This document shows positions 35,401 through 46,486 of a stretch of DNA of 64,000 nt, piece after piece (the first letter of the stretch is position 1; each line of letters opens with the position of its first letter). The notes under the pieces are model-generated. The model had not been told where the DNA came from and searched no databases. It worked only from the letters and a program-made list of their open reading frames with translations. The stretch spans positions 310,001 to 374,000 of the forward strand of contig FN649729.1 in NCBI GenBank assembly GCA_000310025.1, read 5' to 3'. The stretch comes from Ectocarpus siliculosus (lineage: Eukaryota; Sar; Phaeophyceae; Ectocarpales; Ectocarpaceae). The position numbers were made by a program, and so were the translations under genes.

Positions 35401-38400
35401 AAGACATGGTATCTCAACACAAAGAAAGCCCGAGAAACTACCCAGCCATGACAACAACGATGACAGCTCCGTACACATAGTAGAGCACATGACCACCGGC
35501 CACCAAACGACCTCAACCTGATCCCTTTCTAACAGAGTCGGTCAGTGCCGCAGTTCTCACACGCCCGACAGTTGCCTACGCAGCACTCCCCATCCAACCT
35601 GACGAGGTAATCTAAATCTTCGGATCATGCGCTCTTACCGGCGACAAAATGAGACTCCCTAGCTCCACAAATTGGGTATGATTTCTGTCCAACGCTAGTC
35701 TCTAGGTAGTCGTAACCCCTCACCTCTGAACCTCCTTCTGGGAGTTGTTCAGGGCCCCTGTCGCCGCCGTCAGCGCTCCTACCAGCGCCAACGACGCAGC
35801 CGCGAACGCGTCCCTCGAATCACCACTTTCCGTCTCTTCTAGCAGAGCGCTAACTCTCTCCTTCAGCACGCTAGGCTCAGCCATCGCGGCCACCATTGGC
35901 GCGCTCTCCCCTCCCAGGATCTGGGAGCGCCCGACAATGTCGCTGTGGAGCGTTTCGAGCTTGGCCCAGCTGCCGCCGAACAAGAGAAGGGACGGAAAAC
36001 ATTTGGCAGGTGTGGAATGGGCCAGCAAAGCCTACCCAAGAGAGACAAGCTTCGTTTGCACCCGTCGCTGTCAAAGCAAGACCCTTTTTAGCACCTTACC
36101 CGCGCTGCTACTGCAGAAAAAAAACTCTGGATCACTGCACCATGTTGAGGGCTGTATCGAACACTAAGATTCGTACGTACCTCTACAATATTTGGTGGTA
36201 AATTTATCGTGCACTGCTGTGGCCTAACTCGAGCAGAGATAATTGGATCATGGGGTCACGGCGTCCATTAGCATGACGAATGTCTTCAACCAACAAATGG
36301 GGGTACCCCGTGCCACCAACGCCGGGGCAACCGTCCACCATCCCCTGCTTCATGGTCTTCTTCTCAAGCACGAAGCACGTTCGCTAGGGCGAGGAACTTG
36401 TCGCAAGCGACGCCGTTGGGCTCGATTCTCCCCTTGGCGGCCACGGTGGCATCCTCGCGACAAGCACGTGGTTTAGACGCTGGGTGCCTCCCTTTCCGAC
36501 CTTGGGGACAGTGCCGCGAATCGTGCCCACTGTACGCGCGAATGGCCCTTGTAGTCGGTGGTAGTACCCTGTTCCAACACTTCTCTCTCGACCATCAGAG
36601 TCCGGCGGTACAACGCCACGCCGATTCCAGAAAATGTGCAACCAATACATTATACAGATAATCACCAGTATCCAGCCAAAAAAAAAATAATTCCCCGGCG
36701 CCATTAATGTATTGTTCATGCTGCCATATACAAGATCATGTCACATATCCACCCGCCCAAGGATTCTTCATTTAGTGGCAGTAACGCTTCGTAGGCCGAA
36801 ATAAACCAAACGGAGTACAACAAGCTGACGCAACCGCGGACAACCAATCATCCTCCAGGTTGTCCATGCGTAGCCATGTTTAATTCTTTTGGAAAATTAA
36901 GCATCTCCACGGTTAAACAAACTGGAGGAGATTGGATATTCGTACGGACGTGCGCGGGTGGCCATGATTCATTTGATTGAAGTCGGTCGAAGCATCATTG
37001 ATGCTAATGTCACATCCTATACGGTGGGGACTAGTGACGTAATGATCTTGTATACAGCATGGACAAGGAAGATGACGTGATTCAATAACACCTTAAGTCA
37101 TACGTAGCTGTCATCCGTACGCAAGGAAGTAAGCACAAGATGCCGAACACCCTTAGCAGGATGCAGCTCACCCTTCATGCGACTCGCCAAATACCTCACG
37201 GCGCTTCGCGCTTGGTGATGTGAGAGCCTGGTCCGGTGAGAACCCGGCGTGCTCCGTCCCGGCTTTGTAGGGATGCGAGGTCAATGGTCTAACGACTACG
37301 GCATGCACGACTATGAGTACACCCCCCCACCCCCCCCCCCCCCCCCGCCATTTTCATTTCCCCAGGGGACCCCTTTTTAAGGCCAAATAAAACCAAACGG
37401 ATTNNNNNNNNNNNNNNNNNNNNNNNNNNNNNNNNNNNNNNNNNNNNNNNNNNNNNNNNNNNNNNNNNNNNNNNNNNNNNNNNNNNNNNNNNNNNNNNNN
37501 NNNGAGGGGGGGGGGGGGGGGGGGGTACTACCACCGACTAGGGGGAGCCCTTCGCGCGTACAGTAGGCGTGATTCGCGGCACAGCCCCCAAGCTCGGAAA
37601 GGGACGCACTCAGTGCCTAGATTACGTGCTTGTCGCGAGGATGAAATCGCGGCCGTCATGCGGGAGAATCTAGCCCTACGGCGACGCTTGCGACAACTTC
37701 CACCCCCTAGCGAATGTGCTGCGTTTGTAGAAGAGAGACATGAACCAGGAGATGGTGGACGGATGCCCCGGCGTTGTTAACTCGGGGTCTTCCCGTGCTA
37801 GCCGAAGAGAGATTATGCCAGTGCTGGCAAAGACAATAGTGAGACAATCGAGCACCCACAGCCAGGGTGTCACTGGCAGTGCCGCGTTCGTCATGAAGGA
37901 GAAAGAGGCTAACACACATGCTGGTTGAAGCAGCTGATACCAGAAACACACGCATCAGGCCTACATAGCCGGCGAGACCAAGGGCGATGGTCTGCCACTG
38001 ACAACGCGAGTAGGGTCTTCACTGTACACTTACCGTCGCTTATAGACAGTGTCTCACCTCCTCCGCAGCTTGAGCTCTTCCTTCGATGGCACTACCACCG
38101 AAGCGTTCAAGCTGCAGTCTGCCTTTGCCTCTGGCTTCTCTGCCTCCACCGTGTCACCAGCCGCGCTGTTCTTGTCGTTGGCATGGCCGTTCGACCCGAA
38201 CAGGGAACGCGCCACATTCGGTCTCGTCGTACTACCTTCGCCAGTCACGGCGTCCTCTGCCACCGCTGCCACAACAGAGGCGGTGCGAGAACTGTCCGAC
38301 GACCCAGAGGAGCCCCCTCCCTCGAGAGTCTTCGTGCCAATCAGGCCGATCTCGATCAAGACGTCTTCCGGCAACAACGTCTCGCTCTTTCCTTCGGCAT

Positions 38401-41400
38401 CGCCCAGCGGATCGCTGCCGCCATCAGCGTTGCCAGCACCTTCAGATGCTTCTGCCACGGCGGTAGCCTCATCTCCACCCTCAACTTCCGCTCCCTTGTC
38501 CTCCGGCACGTCTCCCTTGTCCCCGGGGACCTCTAGGCCGCCGTCCTTGTCTTCGTCTTCTCCGTTGACGACCTGTTCCACCTCTTGCTGGTGTGCTGCA
38601 TCTGTTGAGTGTTTGATGTTGTCCTGAGAACTTTCTTCTTCCGCCGCGTTTTGATCTTCCTCCGGAGGACCGCTCTCGCCGGGAGAAGCTTCGTCGCCTC
38701 CCCCGCTCTTGACGTGTTCCGACGCGTCATCCTCGTCGCCCCCCTCGGCCTCTTCGTGATCGCTCGGCAGGCGGGGAGACTCTTCGCCGGGTGCATCGGA
38801 CAGTGAGGCGGTCAAGCTGCTACCGTCCCCGTCTGCTGCAGCAGAAGAGCGCGCACAATCGGGACGATCCAAACATACAAGTAACTTCTGTTTACGACGA
38901 GACGACAACAAGCAAGCATAGCTGTAGGTCTGTCGCCAAGAGCCGACGAGTCACAATCTGTGTACTCTAATAGAACAGTATCTCGGTGGACGGGCACTCT
39001 CCGCTGCTGAACAAACTTGTAGAAACTGCTGGCAACAACCAGTCCAAAGCGAACTTGACGAAGCGACAGAGCTATGAAATAGGCAGTCAGACGAGTCGAC
39101 CCCCCCAACTCGTACTCGATGCTCGACGTAGGAGCAGCCTCGTTCTTCGCCCCAGCGCTGTCAAAGACTAAATCCACAAACATAGAGAGAGAGAAATAAC
39201 TCCCAACACTCCAAGGCATTCCGTCCCGTGGTCTGGCCGCGATGCCCTCCCTCAAGCGACCGACCATGGACTCACCCGAGTCCCCTTGAAGCACCAACCC
39301 CTCCAAGATGTCCGCCACCTGTCCGGCTACCAAGCTGTCTCCGCCGTGCCTCTCCAGGCAGTCCCTCAGCATCTGCCGCCTGCTCTGCGGCCCGTCTCCG
39401 ACGCCAGTCCAAAACTTCTCCACGTCCCCCCTCCCCGTGTCCATCGCGATCAACGATCTCCACCCGGACTGCTGCACCCGAGCGTCTGTAGAGTGCGCCT
39501 TCATCACAGCCAGAATAGCCCCGGCGTCCTTAAGGATTTCCATCGGCGTGTCTACATCTTCAGCAGCATCTTCGACTTTCGCGTCCCCAGGTGCTCCCGA
39601 GACAGCCTTGTCAGTGTCGCCACCGCCTTCGTCGTTTTCAACAACGGCGCCTCCAGCTTCCGGTGCGGGGCCGGCGGCGGCGCCACCGCCGCGAACACCC
39701 GCGGCGCCCTTTGGCCGATCAGGCCGAGTCAGCCGAACTGTGATAACATCCAGGGCCGACTTCGCCGCAGCGGCGGCTGGTCGCCCCGAGTACTCCCCGA
39801 CTCTCGCGAGGCACCTCACCGACAGCTGGAACGCGTCGTCAACCACCGGCCGGGCGTCTTTACCGCCGGCGTCCGCCAGAGTCGCAACAGCCCCCAGCGC
39901 GGCAGCAATCGCGTGGGCCTCGGCATCCTCCACCGTCTCCGCATCTTCTTCCACCTCGAACAGCGCCCCGGCCACGGCGGCCGCCGCCAGTGCCCCAGCG
40001 TCCACGAAGACCTGCGGCCCGGTGCCCCCTTTCGCCAGCCTCTCGATAATACGGAAGCAGGCTCGGGCCAGGAGCGGGTCTGCGGACTCGCACAACGTCA
40101 CGAGCGCCTCTGCCACGCGTCTTGGCGACTCCCTCTCTACCGCAGCCTCGAGGCATTCGAGTCCCGGGCGGCACAGGCACAGCGCCGCGAGAAAGCGGGC
40201 TCCTTCGACGGGCCTCGCCGGTGGAACATTCTCACCCTCCTCTTGTACGTCTCCTTCTCCGCCGTCCCCTCGAGAGAACCAGGACCAAACATCCGCCGAT
40301 ACCAGCAACTGAGCGGCTGCTTTCTCCGCTTCCCTTGCCTCGTTGGTTGCCTCGGTGCCATCGGCCACCGCGGCTGCCGCCAGAATCGCGGACAGCGCCC
40401 GATCCGGAGCCTTGCTGCTCGCGCCGGACAGCCACCACAAACAAGTCGCGGCCGCCGCACCAGGTGCCTCGGGCGTTGCCTCCACAACAGTCAACACCGT
40501 CTCCACGCAGTTGTCGTAGTCGCTGAAGGTGGGGCGGTGGGGGTCGTCGCAGGACTCCTCCTCTGATTTAGCCCGGAGCGAAAGAGCACACGCTTCCGGG
40601 GACTTGCCAGTGAAAATCCTCTCCACGACCTTTAGGGCGGAAGCTAGGGCTACGTCCGACCCTTCCTCTAGCGCCTCCGGGAAATCTCTGCCGCGACATT
40701 AAGCAACGCATATGTTTAGCTGTAGAGCAGACTGGGTAAACGAGACATTGACTACACCTTTGAAGCGGACTGTGCAATAAGGACGATTTTGTCGTCGATT
40801 TGTTGAGGTGGATGTTCTCGAGGTATTCAAGGCTGCTCGCGCAACAGAAACACCCACGGGTGAAAAACGCGGCACACGTTAGAAGGGAGGGGGAGTGGCG
40901 GAGAAGAAAGTCTGGGGCACTCGGGTTGCAGTCCAGAATGGCGCGCCCCCCAATAGTGTCAGTCAAAGCTGCAAAGAGTACCACAAAAACACAAAACCCT
41001 ACCTTACCTTTCATCACGACACTTCGCCAAGCTGGCAACATCAACATGACTTCGTGTTCGACATACTTAGGCACAGCACAAAGGGGTCAGCTTAATCCCC
41101 AGCACCGAACCTGATGGTAGCGAGAAGAACTCCGCCGGTCCCCCTCTCCTCGAACGTAGCTCTCCCCTCTTCTGTTCGGCTGACGCGCTCCAACGCCTCG
41201 CAGCACGGTCGCATGATGGAGCTGAGACGGCAAAGGATGAAGAAGACGAATAGGATCATCGATGAGTGAGATACACAAGCCGGCAGCAGGCGGTCGGTAA
41301 GCGGCGCAAAGACGATCTTGTTACTCTTCGAGCCCCGGCTGCGCCCGACGTCGATACCTGCAAGCAGGTAATTTGGCAATCGATCGTGAGCTTTGTCACG

Positions 41401-44400
41401 GCTTCGCGCCGCCACGTCTTGTTCCCACCGAAACGAGCTTGGTGTACTCGTGATCGGGTCCGGTCGAGTCGGGAAATAAAGGTATCGCGCACAAAATAGC
41501 ATCCGAATGTAATCGAGCAAGGCTCGTTAGTCGCCGTCATGCCTGTACATGGAGGCGACACGATCTTGTGGCCTAAATCAGAGCCCGGAGCGGCCGTCAC
41601 AAGGAGTAATCGTTGTTGACACGGCATCATCTTCTCCAAACATCGGCCGTCGGGGGATCGATCGGCGTACCACCGCGTACATCCGCTCGAACGCTCAGCC
41701 CGAGTGGATGTTCATCCGGTCTTCGTTGCTGTTCTTGGAACATCACTCTGTCGCGAGCGAGCGAGCGAGCGGGAACCTCACCGTTTGTCCCGACGCCCCC
41801 AAGAGGGAGAATATCGAGGTCCCAGTGCACGGCAAGGAAACGAAGGGGTGCGAAGGTGGCCAAGAGGCCGGGTCCGTCGGCATTGGCCTGTGCCACTACC
41901 ACCGGGGGTGCTGCGCATGGGAAACAGTGATAGAAGTATTCACTCAGCAGATATTGATTGAGTTGTACCGAGCGGGATGAATGATGTAGATCGCTTCGGT
42001 TCAATGTTGCTGCGCTCCCAGCGACATTCTCCTTTGGAGGTCGATGACGGCACTGCGGTTAGCAGGGAGTATGCGCCAGGAGGGGTTGAACCGAGAGGGG
42101 AAAACGTCCCCCCGGAACGAGCAGCGACTGGAAGAAAAAGCCAGCTCAAGTAGGCACCATGCTGAGCGATCAGGCTTCGCACAGCCCCGCTCGCCCCGCC
42201 TCTCGCTGAGACATTAAGGGCTGGCTTTGTCGCCCGGAAATACTTTTACTGCCTGTGTCGTGCAAGTGGACCTGCTTCTCCTCGCGCTGAAAACTGGATA
42301 TAGGTCGTCAAACCGACAGTTGATCCACGTGCTCGAAACAATCGGGTCGAGGGAACGGAATGGCCCATCGCACGGATTCAGTACGTTACTACCCTCCATG
42401 CTGTTGGCAACATGCGGCCATTTCACGTGAGCCGGCTTAGAGCAGCACATAAAACACACGAGCTCTTGTCTTTTCACACCGCACACACACAGCCTGTTGG
42501 CACCGTCGATGCTAATTTAGAGAAACGCATCAACACACACGCACACGGGAGCTTGATCACTACAAAGCGTTTTGCGCTTGGCCCCGCAGGAAGACGGAAG
42601 ACTCACGTGTTTTCGTTCGGCAACTCTTCCTCTTAGAAGCAAAAGCTAGGTACCCAATACCTTCGGGGCGGGGTTGCCAGGCTCACCTATGGTTCCCACC
42701 GAGTTGCTCGAGCATGCACTCGATCGCTCCAAGAGCCCCGCCGTCGATCAGCAGAGAGGCTGCTTGCCCGGCCAGCGAGGACATCAAACGCGCGCACTCC
42801 ACTTGGCACTCGACGGTTTGCGCGTCATCGCCTTGTTACAGCACGATCGAAAGAACAGCGGTAATTGGGTCCAAACATAAGAGTTATGACTCGGTGAGAC
42901 TACGACCCCAAGCCTTCAACCACAGCGCCATTTTCAATGGTAAGGGAGACCCGGCGCAAGTTGTCGCAACCGCCGGGCGTGTGGCCTACAGACCACCCTT
43001 CCGCGCCTATGACCCGAATACTACCGCGACCATTGTGTCAGCATGAATATCCTGTGTAACCTTCTTTGTGTCCAGACTTACCAGAAACTCCACGGTCCAG
43101 GCGGCCGACGAGGGCCTCCACGAGTCCACCTCCTTGCGAATGGGAAACCCCCGACCCGAACTTATCCACCACCCAGACGGCCGTTCGGCAGCAGAGGCTG
43201 AGGACTGACGGCTTCGCCATAGGTTCTCCTGATATCACCCTTGTGATCCCGTGTCAAGCATTCATACGAAAGAAGACGAACCGTAAGAAAAAGCGGAAGA
43301 TGGCGAGTAATGTATAAACCGTAAGTAGAAGAGTAAAATTGGCACGTGTGTCACTACATCACAATAATTTCGTCCATAACAACTAACGTTCAAGACGCGA
43401 ATATGCCTGATTTGTGACCCTTACGGTTCGATTGTAATGAGCCGCGGAGCGACGAAGAAGCGACTGTTATTGCTTGGAATGAAGGAAAAAATTAGGCTCA
43501 AAATATTGGCCTGCGCCACACGATGCAGGGGCGCTCTTTTGATGTTCGCCTAATTCTCGCGAAATGGTCCTCCTTTCGACCCAAACAGGCAAACAAGACC
43601 AATCTATAGAGCACCAATTGGCGATCTGTTGGCTTCTGAGGAGGAAACGCGTTGAATCCATCATAACAGAGTTTCGAATTGGTACACGACGGCAATATTT
43701 ACCACAGGAGAGTCAACATTTACGGATTATTGAACGGTGAATAAATTACATTTTCAACACCGCGCGCGGACCGTGTAATTTCCACGATTTTTTTCCACGT
43801 ACAATTCGACGTTCCAATGGTAAAAAATGCCTTTGTGAATACCAATCCGTAAATGTTCTGTGATGGATTCAACGCGTTTCCGCCGTTCGAAGTAAACTAA
43901 CGAAGACAGCCCTGAAAAATAGGGCACTCTTCGTGGTGCTCCGAAAAGAGATCGTCGTGCTATACAGGTGTTTCTCCCGAAAATTCGTAGAAATGCCTCA
44001 CCCTAACTCCCGGGAGTTGTCGACATAACGGCGGAACACAAAGCGGAAACCTCACACACGCAGGAGAAAACGTCACACACACAGCTGGGCAGCTGTCAAA
44101 AACAGCAGGCGTATACGGCCTGCGGGCCGTGGGTATAGCCATGCGCTGTGTGTAACCCAGCAGGTTGATGACGGTTGCATGGGCCCAACTGACTGCTAAA
44201 AAAAATGACGACTAGAATGAGATATCACACACAACTCTACGCCTTTCCACGCACACGATCTGACGATCGCTCACGCCCTTGCGACGCGGACAACGAGAGA
44301 AAATTTCCAGGGCGTGCGCGTCCACTTGTGCTGTGCGTTCTCAGATTGTTGCTTACGCCGCGCTGCTGTCTTCGAAGACAGGCGTGAATTGAGGCGAGGC

Positions 44401-45801
44401 CGTTTGCCTGCTATCGCTGCTGCTCACTCTCTCGCTTGAAATTGATGTCAAGAAGTTTTTCTGTGCTTGGGTAACAATGTAAACTTCCTTGCTGTCCCTC
44501 CGTGGAAAATTCGGCAGGGTTGAGACGATTAAGTGTAGGGCGTAAGTTGTGAGCCTGCCGCATCCTATGTCAATATGTCACGATGCAAAATATGTCTACG
44601 CTGCTGCTCAGCTCTGCGCGGTGTGATTTGCTCATCGCCAGACACATGCAGCATTCCAGGCTCTTCCCGGTATGAGTATTCGGGTCCTCATGTCCACATT
44701 CGATTTGCGCACGGTGGAAAGACATGCGCCAGTTCGTGGCATCAACGGTAAAACACACATCCGGCTGCCTCCCCCCGTCGGCCACAAGCGCCTCCTCGTC
44801 GCGCCAGGCGCACTCGTGCACCTGGTGCACCTGTAGCTGCACTATCACAGCATCGCAGATCGGCAACTGCAAGGTACTGGGTTGTACCCCGCGGTTCACT
44901 ACCCCGCCCTATCTAGTAAACACACGTGAATTGCCAACCTGCAGGATGCACATGGTGCGATCTACACAACACAAGCAGTTATGGGTATAGAGTAGTCCTG
45001 CTCCGACGTCGGTACATACATACGTACGCATCAACATTTCACGGTACGACAGGTCTGGATGACAAATCACGCCGAGCCTATGGTTTGCGGTCGGATGTGT
45101 AGTGTTTGCTGTGGAATGCACCACTTGTTCATGTACAACCGACCGGGGCCAGGCGTGTCCTTGACCGGAACGCGATCGTCATCGTTCAAAGTAAGTCAAT
45201 CCACCGCAACAAAAGCGGCAAGTCTTTCGCTGCCCGTTGCTAGACTCAACGTACCGGGTGATGACCTCAAGCCCCCTCGCACGGCTGAAAGCTTGGGCGA
45301 TCTCCGTGGGGTCGGTTTTCCCTGCAATTTAGGAAAGGATGGGCGGAAGATAAAATATTGGTGCACCGATAATATGACACCGTTGAAAAATGAACGATCA
45401 CCGTGCCGTTTGGGACTGCTCGAAACAAATTTCAGGACCACGGTGTGGGGAATAGACTTGTGCTCGTTCCATTGTGAAGCAAGATTTGTCTGGGGAACAT
45501 AGGTTTCAGCTGGGAGAGAGGGGGTTGGGATCGAAGGGATCACCAACAGCGGTAGTGCGGATCCACATACACGAGCGTCGTTTTCATTTAACCCCAAAAC
45601 CGTGTAATAGTCTGCACAGAATTAGTCTCCCCGCATCCTCTTGCAGCACAGAGCAAACCATGTTTAATTTTCAACACCATGAAGGACACACGGCTGCCCA
45701 CTCTCACCTGCCGAGAAAGCGTGGAGAATTGTGCTCAAGTTGTACGACACGTGCTGATGAAAAGAAGCGTGCTGGGCCATCTCCAGCACCTTCCGCTCCA
45801 C
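30694..45801 (-). CDS. Large armadillo-type repeat protein with acidic linker and helical C-terminal region
   Basis: Exons: 45801-45708, 45321-45255, 44876-44713 (tentative), 43228-43082, 42831-42687, 41221-41111, 40687-39276, 38835-38058, 35969-35724, 35223-35157, 34592-34476, 33071-32907, 32211-32109, 31193-30694; every junction keeps phase, giving about 1371 residues. The N-terminal half has armadillo/HEAT-like helices (TEIAQAFSRARGLEVITR, AASLLIDGGALGAIECMLEQ, RPCCEALERVSRTEEGRATF, ILAVMKAHSTDARVQQSGWR). A roughly 260-residue Glu/Asp/Gly/Ser-rich linker follows, then a helical region (WAKLETLHSDIVGRSQ, WTDISEAMQWTMDSLKGTVI, HLRSLVVAYDHLSDEMRRDL, AEAAEEKRWEAKLATADERL) and an Arg/Ser/Pro-rich tail. 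Armadillo folds bind proteins; the partner is unknown. The 5' end is unresolved: no in-frame ATG precedes 45801, although the Met at 45780 could serve. A donor beside the stop may splice on to 27620. Confidence 0.75.
32405..32480. repeat. (GA)n microsatellite
   Basis: Thirty-eight uninterrupted GA dinucleotides inside an intron of the armadillo gene; it creates spurious Arg-Glu frames. Confidence 0.97.
36311..36568 (-). repeat. Inverted repeat arm, left
   Basis: Its reverse complement matches 37526-37780 with interruptions: shared blocks include GGTACTACCACCGACTA, TTCGCGCGTACAGT, GTGCTTGTCGCGAGGATG and ATGGTGGACGG-TGCCCCGGC. It lies in the intron between armadillo-gene exons 38058 and 35969. 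Part reads like decayed coding sequence (CDKFLALANVL, KQGMVDGCPGV). Confidence 0.65.
37404..37503. other. Assembly gap, 100 N
   Basis: Exactly 100 undetermined bases, flanked on the left by a C-run (about 37321-37348) and on the right by a G-run (about 37506-37525), between the two inverted-repeat arms. Confidence 0.99.
37526..37780 (+). repeat. Inverted repeat arm, right
   Basis: Partner of 36311-36568. It starts directly after the G-run that follows the gap, so the repeat unit probably extends into the unsequenced part. Confidence 0.65.
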
Positions 45802-46001
45802 CTGGGCCCAGAGATAAAAAGCATTGCACGATACCAGCAGTCAGCGAGAAGGGAGAAGCTCCCGGCTTCAGGCCGAAAATCAACCGATCAACGATGGTTG
45901 TGGAACAATGCGGCAATGTAAATGTACCACCGAAGAAGTGGTGCCCGCCGTGGTTCTAGGTGGTACCTACAGCAGCCACGTAGGCTGGGTGCGACAAGGA
46001 A

Positions 46002-46009
46002 TATAAAAA
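46002..46009 (+). promoter_or_regulatory. Putative TATA box of PNPO
   Basis: TATAAAAA 485 bp upstream of the PNPO start, and about 200 bp from the most 5' exon found for the armadillo gene on the other strand, suggesting a divergent promoter region. Confidence 0.4.
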
Positions 46010-46486
46010 CCTCTGCTGGATCGCCGTTAAGCTGAGTGCAGGGTTACGGTCGCCAATAGGCCCCAAAGGGCTGCTGCCGATGGGTGCGGGATTCTTCACT
46101 GCTGCTGCTTGCTGCGTCGTTTACATATCATTCGATTCTCTTGCGCACACCGACCACGAGGCACCCACCATTTCTGTCGTAGACGACTGCATAGTGGGAG
46201 CCATCTCTTGCGAACGCTACGCGATCTTTGGCCCCCTCTATCTCCCCTCGATCTTTATTCCCCCCAGCCCTGCAGCCTGGGGCTTTTCTTTGCCAGTGCA
46301 AGAGTGCTCAGCCTGCGGCCTGTTCCTGGGGCCCCGCGAGAATAGAAAGGTTTGTCATGCTCTTATTTCCTAGCTCTCGCGCCCCCTCCTTACAGCTAAA
46401 CCTCTGCTACGTAGCGTTGCTTGTTTCCCTCCGGCGCTACTTTGCACTGCTGTTTCTAAACATCTATCTCTTGTTTTGGTGGACTG

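Noticed and set aside
38812-39275. 3' continuation of the 604-codon ORF below 39276
   Set aside because: A consensus donor (TCGG|GTGAGT) at 39276 joins in phase to the acidic exon; the text beyond it is intron-like.
45059-45502. 147-codon plus-strand ORF
   Set aside because: It is antisense to an armadillo-gene exon (45321-45255) that has matching phases and family-like text.
46080-46373. 97-codon ORF upstream of PNPO as an extra N-terminal exon
   Set aside because: It has no family support and lies between the TATA-like box and the chosen start; more likely 5' untranslated sequence.
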